Positions 6,111 to 8,545 of a DNA stretch of 8,545 nucleotides are shown here, piece after piece. This DNA comes from an uncultured Actinomyces sp. Lineage in GTDB: Bacteria; Actinomycetota; Actinomycetes; Actinomycetales; Actinomycetaceae. Location of the stretch: assembly GCA_937926195.1 (NCBI GenBank), contig CALEXZ010000115.1:1-8545 (forward strand). Reading direction: 5' to 3'. A model generated the notes under the pieces. It was not told where the DNA came from, did not search any database, and saw only the letters and a program-made list of their open reading frames with translations. Numbering within the stretch: position 1 is the first letter of the stretch; each line of letters opens with the position of its first letter. The position numbers were made by a program, and so were the translations under genes.

Positions 6111-6111
<1 letters not shown>
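5356..6111 (+). CDS. nuoC: NADH-quinone oxidoreductase subunit C (30 kDa)
   Basis: Peripheral-arm subunit of complex I that packs against NuoD and NuoB; it holds no cofactor itself. I chose the GTG at 5356 (251 aa). It overlaps the nuoB TGA as GTGA and has a strong ribosome site GGGGGAG at 5344-5350 with 5-nt spacing. An ATG at 5197 in the same frame lies inside nuoB and would add meaningless residues. Residues 1-30 are an Ala/Pro/Glu-rich, probably flexible leader. The conserved complex I 30-kDa signature lies at 184-233: IYPGNDWHEREAWDLMGIVF, then GHPNLTRSAMPDDW and PQRKDYPLGG. It is a stand-alone NuoC, not the NuoCD fusion of E. coli. It ends as TGATG with nuoD. Confidence 0.95.
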
Positions 6112-7501
<1,390 letters not shown>

Positions 7502-7502
<1 letters not shown>

Positions 7503-8217
7503 TGACCACCCAGCAGACACCGAGCACCACCACCGGAGCCTTCGGGTACGCCCCCGAGGACGAGGCCCGCCTGCGCGGGGAGTTCGCCGAGATCACCGCC
7601 CGCTACCCCGCGGGCCACGAGCGCAGCGCCCTCATCCCGATGCTCCACCTCGTCCAGAGCGAAGACGGCTACGTCGCCCCGCGCGGCATCGCCCTGTGCG
7701 CCGACGCCCTGGGGCTGACCCGCTCCGAGGTCTCCGCCGTGGCGACCTTCTACAGCCAGTTCCGCCGCCACCCCGCCGGCGAGTACCACGTGGGCGTGTG
7801 CACCAACGCCCTGTGCGCCGTCATGGGCGGCGACGCCGTGTGGCGGGCCGTGAGCGAGCACACGGGCCTGGGCAACGACGAGACCAGCGAGGACGGGCGC
7901 ATCAGCCTGGAGCGCGTGGAGTGCAACGCCGCCTGCGACTACGCCCCCGTCGTCATGGTCAACTGGGAGTTCTTCGACAACCAGACCCCCGCCAGCGCCG
8001 TCGACCTCGTCAGGCGCCTGGAGGCCGGCGAGGACGTCACCCCCACGCGCGGCCCCGAGACCCTGCCGACCTTCCGCCAGAACGAGAGGCTCCTGGCCGG
8101 CTTCGAGGACGGGCGCGTCGACGAGGGCCCCGGTGCCGGGCACGCCAGCCTGCGCGGCCTGCGCCTGGCCCGTGAGCACGGCTGGACGGCCCCCGCCTCG
8201 GTCGAGGAGGAGAGCAA

Positions 8218-8221
<4 letters not shown>
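7502..8221 (+). CDS. nuoE: NADH-quinone oxidoreductase subunit E ([2Fe-2S] subunit, 24 kDa)
   Basis: NADH-module subunit of complex I with a thioredoxin-like fold and one [2Fe-2S] cluster (N1a), paired with NuoF. The 239-aa protein begins with a helical bundle (about 18-85, including SALIPMLHLVQSEDGY). The four cluster ligands follow: Cys100 and Cys105 (C-X4-C, GVCTNALCAVMGG), then Cys141 and Cys145 (C-X3-C, VECNAACDYAPV). Residues from about 175 on are a C-terminal extension beyond the core fold, ending in acidic residues; extended NuoE proteins are familiar from actinobacteria. The ATG overlaps the nuoD stop as TGATG, with GGGAGG at 7484-7489 as ribosome site at rather long spacing (12 nt). 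The end overlaps the nuoF GTG as GTGA. Other reading frames across this stretch are shadows. Confidence 0.96.

Positions 8222-8545
<324 letters not shown>

Overview
The window is very GC-rich with strong G/C third-position bias. It carries actinobacterial-type genes: a membrane-anchored S1C protease with an Ala/Pro/Gly-rich N-terminal side, menaquinone-type men genes, and a nuo operon whose NuoE has a C-terminal extension. A high-GC Actinomycetota member is well supported. An Actinomyces-like or Actinomycetaceae origin is my impression only; no marker here proves it.

Layout. (1) About 2-1240, plus strand: an HtrA/DegP-like serine protease (N-terminal membrane anchor, trypsin-like domain, PDZ domain), probably cut off at its N-terminus by the window edge. 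(2) 1241-1379: a convergent intergenic gap with a 29-bp imperfect repeat present twice, 69 bp apart, each copy with a short GC hairpin. (3) 3942 down to 1380, minus strand: a tight three-gene operon, read VOC/glyoxalase-fold protein, menG (demethylmenaquinone methyltransferase), then menF-type isochorismate synthase, with gaps of 7 and 3 nt. (4) 3943-4308: a divergent intergenic region of 366 bp, the only AT-rich patch in the window, with several inverted repeats, candidate promoters in both directions and a possible 27-codon leader ORF. (5) 4309-8545, plus strand: the start of a complex I operon, nuoA-nuoB-nuoC-nuoD-nuoE-nuoF, with nuoF running off the window. From nuoB onward every junction is a 4- or 5-nt GTGA or TGATG overlap, indicating tight translational coupling.

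How it fits together. The minus-strand operon encodes the first committed step (chorismate to isochorismate) and a final methylation of menaquinone synthesis. The plus-strand operon encodes the NADH dehydrogenase that would reduce that quinone. Electrons would pass from NADH through FMN in NuoF, the NuoE [2Fe-2S] cluster and the NuoB N2 cluster to menaquinone bound between NuoB and NuoD. Sharing one divergent control region would be a sensible way to co-ordinate quinone supply with complex I, but that is inference.

I found no CRISPR array, insertion sequence, tRNA, rRNA, phage gene or evidently new multi-gene system. This is mostly ordinary core respiratory metabolism. The items worth a second look are the structured divergent region, the leader ORF before nuoA, the same-frame menG/menF junction and the small intergenic repeats.
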